A stretch of 64,000 nt of DNA from assembly GCF_007992215.1 (NCBI RefSeq), contig NZ_BJZV01000013.1, positions 101,296 to 165,295 on the forward strand, written 5' to 3'. The notes under the pieces are model-generated. The model was not told the DNA's origin. It made no database searches and saw only the letters and a list, made by a program, of their open reading frames with translations. The translations under genes and the position numbers were made by a program. Positions within the stretch are counted from its first letter, which is position 1, and each line of letters opens with the position of its first letter. This document shows positions 61,584-64,000 of the stretch, piece by piece. The stretch comes from Methylobacterium gnaphalii (lineage in GTDB: Bacteria > Pseudomonadota > Alphaproteobacteria > Rhizobiales > Beijerinckiaceae).

Positions 61584-62702
61584 ATGAGCGAGCACCTCAC
61601 CGTCCACGTGCCCCTCGACCAGGGCCGCGATTACGACATCTTGATCGGCCGCGGGCTGCTCGACGAGGCCGGCAGGCGGATCGCAGCCCTCGGCGGCAAG
61701 GCAGCTGCCATCGTCACAGACGACACCGTCGGCGGTCTCTACGCCAAGCGGGTCCAGGCCTCCCTCGAGGCAGCCGGCCTGCGCTCCGGCATCGTCAGCG
61801 TCGCTCCCGGAGAGGCCTCGAAGAGCTACGCCACCTTCGCTCAGGTTTGCGACGGACTACTCGGGTACCGCATCGAGCGCGGCGATCTCGTCGTAGCGCT
61901 CGGCGGCGGCGTAGTTGGCGATCTCGCGGGCTTCGCGGCGGCCTCGCTGCGCCGCGGCGTGCGCCTCGTCCAGGCGCCGACGAGCCTGCTCGCACAGGTC
62001 GATTCCTCCGTCGGCGGCAAGACCGGCATCAACTCGCCGCTGGGCAAGAACTTGATCGGTGCTTTCCACCAGCCCCGCCTCGTCCTCGCCGACACCGCGA
62101 CGCTCGACACCCTGGTCGAGCGCGAAATGCGCGCCGGCTATGCCGAGGTCGCGAAATACGGCCTGATCAACGACGCCGGATTCTTCGACTGGTGCGAGGC
62201 GAACTGGGGCGGTATCTTCTCGGGTGGCCCCGAGCGCGACGAGGCCGTGGCCATCTGTTGTCGGTCCAAGGCCGGCGTCGTCGTGCGCGACGAGCGCGAG
62301 GACGGCGAGCGCGCTCTGCTCAATCTCGGCCACACATTCGGCCACGCCCTTGAGCGGCTGACCGGCTACGACCCCGCCAGGCTTGTCCACGGTGAAGGTG
62401 TTGCCATCGGGCTCGCCCTCGCCTTCCGCTTCTCCGCTCGTTTGGGACTGTGCTCCGGCCAAGATGCCGGCCGCGTCGCCAATCACCTGGCTCTCGCCGG
62501 GCTGCCGACGCGTCTGAGCCAGGTTCCTGGCGGCTCAGGCGATGCCGACATGCTCCTCGACGCCATGACACAGGACAAGAAGGTACGCGACGGACAGCTC
62601 ACCTTCATCCTCGCTCGCGGCATCGGCCAGAGTTTCATCGCCCCAGGCATCGACGCCGCCGACGTCCGGGCCTTCCTGACGGATGAGTTGACCAACGCGT
62701 AG
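61584..62702 (+). CDS. aroB: 3-dehydroquinate synthase
   Basis: A 372-residue NAD- and metal-dependent enzyme that converts DAHP to 3-dehydroquinate, step two of the shikimate pathway. Characteristic parts are ALGGGVVGDLAGFAAASLRRGVR, PTSLLAQVDSSVGGKTGINSPLGKNLIGAFHQP, GYAEVAKYGLI and LNLGHTFGHALE with a zinc-ligand His. Length is normal. It converges with ecfG, 23 bases apart. Confidence 0.97.
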   Translation: MSEHLTVHVPLDQGRDYDILIGRGLLDEAGRRIAALGGKAAAIVTDDTVGGLYAKRVQASLEAAGLRSGIVSVAPGEASKSYATFAQVCDGLLGYRIERGDLVVALGGGVVGDLAGFAAASLRRGVRLVQAPTSLLAQVDSSVGGKTGINSPLGKNLIGAFHQPRLVLADTATLDTLVEREMRAGYAEVAKYGLINDAGFFDWCEANWGGIFSGGPERDEAVAICCRSKAGVVVRDEREDGERALLNLGHTFGHALERLTGYDPARLVHGEGVAIGLALAFRFSARLGLCSGQDAGRVANHLALAGLPTRLSQVPGGSGDADMLLDAMTQDKKVRDGQLTFILARGIGQSFIAPGIDAADVRAFLTDELTNA

Positions 62703-62725
62703 TCGGCCGCGACCGGTCTACCGGA

Positions 62726-63313
62726 TTACACGGGGCCGAGCGCCGCACGCGTTGCGGCATCGGCGCCGATCTCGTCAACGCCATTCATGCCGAGCGCCTT
62801 GGTCAGCCGAAGCCGAGCACGGCTTACCCGGCTCTTCACAGTACCGACCGCAACACCGCAGATCTCAGCCGCCTCCTCGTAGGTGAAGGCCTGTGCGCCC
62901 ACGAGAACCAAGGCTTCGCGCTGGCTGGAGGGCAAGAGATCAAGCGCCTCGTGGAACTCACGCAGTTCGAGGGAGACCTCCTGAGCGGGCAGGCTTGTCA
63001 ACTTGCCAGCCATGACACCATCGGCATCCCCTACCTCGCGCTTGCGCTTGCGCAACTCGGAGTAGAACGCATTACGGAGGATGGTGAACAGCCAAGCCGT
63101 TAGGTTGGTGCCGTGCTGAAAACTGTCCGCTTTGACCCAGGCCTTCACCAGCGTGTCCTGAACCAAGTCGTCGCTTCGATCGAGGTCATAGGTCAGTGAA
63201 TAGGCGAAAGCTCTGAGCGCGGGAATCGCCCCGAGCAGCAGAGACCTCATCTCCGCGTCGGCTCCCGGTGGCGTGTTGTTCTGCGGTTGAGCCGGGACGG
63301 TCATCCGGGTCAT
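62726..63313 (-). CDS. ecfG: EcfG-type extracytoplasmic function sigma factor
   Basis: A 195-residue sigma factor. Region 2 (LRAFAYSLTYDLDRSDDLVQDTLVKAWVKADSF, TAWLFTILRN) and region 4 (LLPSSQREALVLVGAQAFTYEEAAEICGVAVGTVKSRVSRAR) are typical of EcfG (ECF15), the general stress response sigma of alphaproteobacteria. The ATG at 63313 has GGAGGGCCCACG upstream and overlaps the stop of nepR (ATGA), which links it to its anti-sigma. It should direct GGAAC-N16-17-cGTT promoters. Confidence 0.92.
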   Translation of the reverse strand: MTRMTVPAQPQNNTPPGADAEMRSLLLGAIPALRAFAYSLTYDLDRSDDLVQDTLVKAWVKADSFQHGTNLTAWLFTILRNAFYSELRKRKREVGDADGVMAGKLTSLPAQEVSLELREFHEALDLLPSSQREALVLVGAQAFTYEEAAEICGVAVGTVKSRVSRARLRLTKALGMNGVDEIGADAATRAALGPV

Positions 63314-63543
63314 CGTGGGCCCTCCGTGCTTCGATCCTGCGCGGCAAGCACGTCGACGAGCCGCGTCAATCTTTCGGGCAGGGGTTGATTGAGGACGCCC
63401 GCATAGAGGAGGCGCAGGCCGCGCCCGATGCGTCGGCGCGCCTCGGCTGCGCCGCCAATGGCCGGCGACTTCTCCGCATCCGAGTTGGATGCTCGGGGTG
63501 CTGGTTGTCCGAACCGGGACCGGTCGCGCTCGTGATTGTTCAT
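63310..63543 (-). CDS. nepR: Anti-sigma factor NepR
   Basis: A 77-residue protein. The conserved core RIGRGLRLLYAGVLNQPLPERLTRLVDVL is the two-helix NepR motif that clamps EcfG and is removed when phosphorylated PhyR binds NepR instead. The N-terminal 40 residues are disordered and charged. The start is the ATG at 63543 or the adjoining GTG. It overlaps ecfG by four bases. No phyR or partner kinase gene is visible in the 460 bases to the right edge. Confidence 0.85.
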   Translation of the reverse strand: MNNHERDRSRFGQPAPRASNSDAEKSPAIGGAAEARRRIGRGLRLLYAGVLNQPLPERLTRLVDVLAAQDRSTEGPR

Positions 63544-63546
63544 CAC

Positions 63547-63971
63547 TCCCCGTCATCGTGCCTGCCTGAGGGCCACGGCCGATGTCGGAGCGTGCAGAAA
63601 TCTTGAGAGCGGCACGTTCAGTCGGATGAGGCCATCATTGAAGGCTACCGTGCTAGTGCCGAGCGATTTAACCGTCTCTGAAATGCGCGTTCAGTCGCTC
63701 TTCAAGAAGCAGAAACGATTAGAAACAAGAACGAGACGAGTTTATAGCCAAGCTTAGCAGCTTAAATAATTGCCCACGTCAGCAGCAATTCTTTCGAATG
63801 GCGCCAGAATGCTTTCGGACTCAACCAACGTCACAAGCTAGACCGACAGCTTTGCCGAAGCACGATTCGTGGGATCCGGCTGTTTCCGCAGCCGTCACGG
63901 CCTAGTCCACCAACGGCGAACGACCCACCTGCTTGCATGGCGCAGTAGTGGCTGGTAGCCCATTTCCCGAT
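63547..63971. other. Intergenic region between nepR and the tRNA
   Basis: About 425 bases with no supported gene. It should hold the nepR-ecfG promoter and the tRNA promoter. I looked for the EcfG consensus and saw only partial matches (TGAAC with GGTT 15 bases on, near 63670-63700 on the minus strand), not good enough to call. AT-rich runs lie at 63715-63775. Confidence 0.45.
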
Positions 63972-64000
63972 GCCGGTTTAGCTCAGCTGGTAGAGCAACC
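63972..64000 (+). tRNA. 5' part of a tRNA gene, probably tRNA-Thr (cut by window edge)
   Basis: GCCGGTTTAGCTCAGCTGGTAGAGCAACC contains an acceptor strand GCCGGTT, T8, and a D arm AGCTCAGCTGGTAGAGC. The 5' sequence is the one usual for alphaproteobacterial tRNA-Thr(UGU), but the anticodon is outside the window. Confidence 0.8.

Noticed and set aside
63536..63757. 73-codon plus-strand frame near nepR
   Set aside because: No ribosome-binding site and no familiar sequence. It overlaps the likely promoter region of nepR-ecfG.

Overview
The window is high-GC DNA from an alphaproteobacterium of the order Hyphomicrobiales, most likely a methylotrophic Methylobacterium or Methylorubrum. The grounds are a XoxF-type (lanthanide) PQQ methanol dehydrogenase, a nepR-ecfG general stress response pair, an Irr-like box in front of bfd-bfr, an OlsB ornithine-lipid acyltransferase, and the gene orders xerD/aroK-aroB and rplU-rpmA-GNAT-obg. 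The genus is inferred from family recognition, not from a database search. Most of the window is ordinary chromosomal core with dense genes. Several short stretches near 4.6-7.1 kb, 27.1-27.9 kb and 56.5-57.6 kb are visibly richer in A+T and hold orphan or damaged genes.

Layout. 0-9.3 kb: the end of an FtsX-like ABC permease, a Bax inhibitor-1 protein, the ribosomal/obg cluster on the minus strand, three TadE/TadG-type pseudopilin genes, a HerA-like ATPase and a DUF2267-like protein. 9.5-16.3 kb: olsB, an MFS transporter, a 42-residue peptide with an internal repeat, a patatin lipoprotein, a helix-hairpin-helix membrane protein, a frameshifted DUF3016 gene and a CpdA-like phosphoesterase. 16.5-21.5 kb: an adenylyl cyclase domain fused through one membrane helix to an HlyD/RND-adaptor-like periplasmic part, then fabA, fabB and fabI. 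21.6-31.2 kb: ammonium transporter, HD-GYP protein, dut, a truncated DUF429 gene, Nudix hydrolase, carbonic anhydrase, Usp protein, bfd-bfr and ruvB. 31.2-39.3 kb: a histidine kinase/LuxR regulator pair, a Pro/Ala-rich membrane protein, a DEAD-box helicase, a Ca2+/H+ antiporter and a sulfite-oxidase-like protein with its flavin reductase. 39.4-43.7 kb: the Anbu proteasome-like / transglutaminase / alpha-E / circularly permuted ATP-grasp cluster. 43.8-53.2 kb: radC, map, a DUF2125 protein, an Rmf-like protein, a GH3 beta-glucosidase, cycA, a diguanylate cyclase and an outer-membrane protein. 53.2-57.7 kb: bioC with a partial second copy 1 kb away, a lone receiver, a second transglutaminase and an AT-richer stretch with orphan ORFs. 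57.7-64 kb: xoxF, a 50-residue membrane protein overlapping xerD, aroK-aroB, the nepR-ecfG pair and the first 29 bases of a tRNA, probably tRNA-Thr.

Systems that work together: fabA/fabB/fabI in unsaturated fatty acid synthesis; aroK/aroB in the shikimate pathway; bfd/bfr in iron storage under a probable Irr site; nepR/ecfG as anti-sigma and sigma; the four-gene Anbu/ATP-grasp set, probably for peptide tagging and turnover; and a possible cyclic-nucleotide module made of a CpdA-like phosphoesterase, a two-helix small membrane protein and the cyclase-adaptor fusion. This last module is the best candidate for something not previously described.

I had no tools. Gene boundaries come from reading the frames, ribosome-binding sites and family motifs by eye. 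Percent identities are given only where I counted bases.
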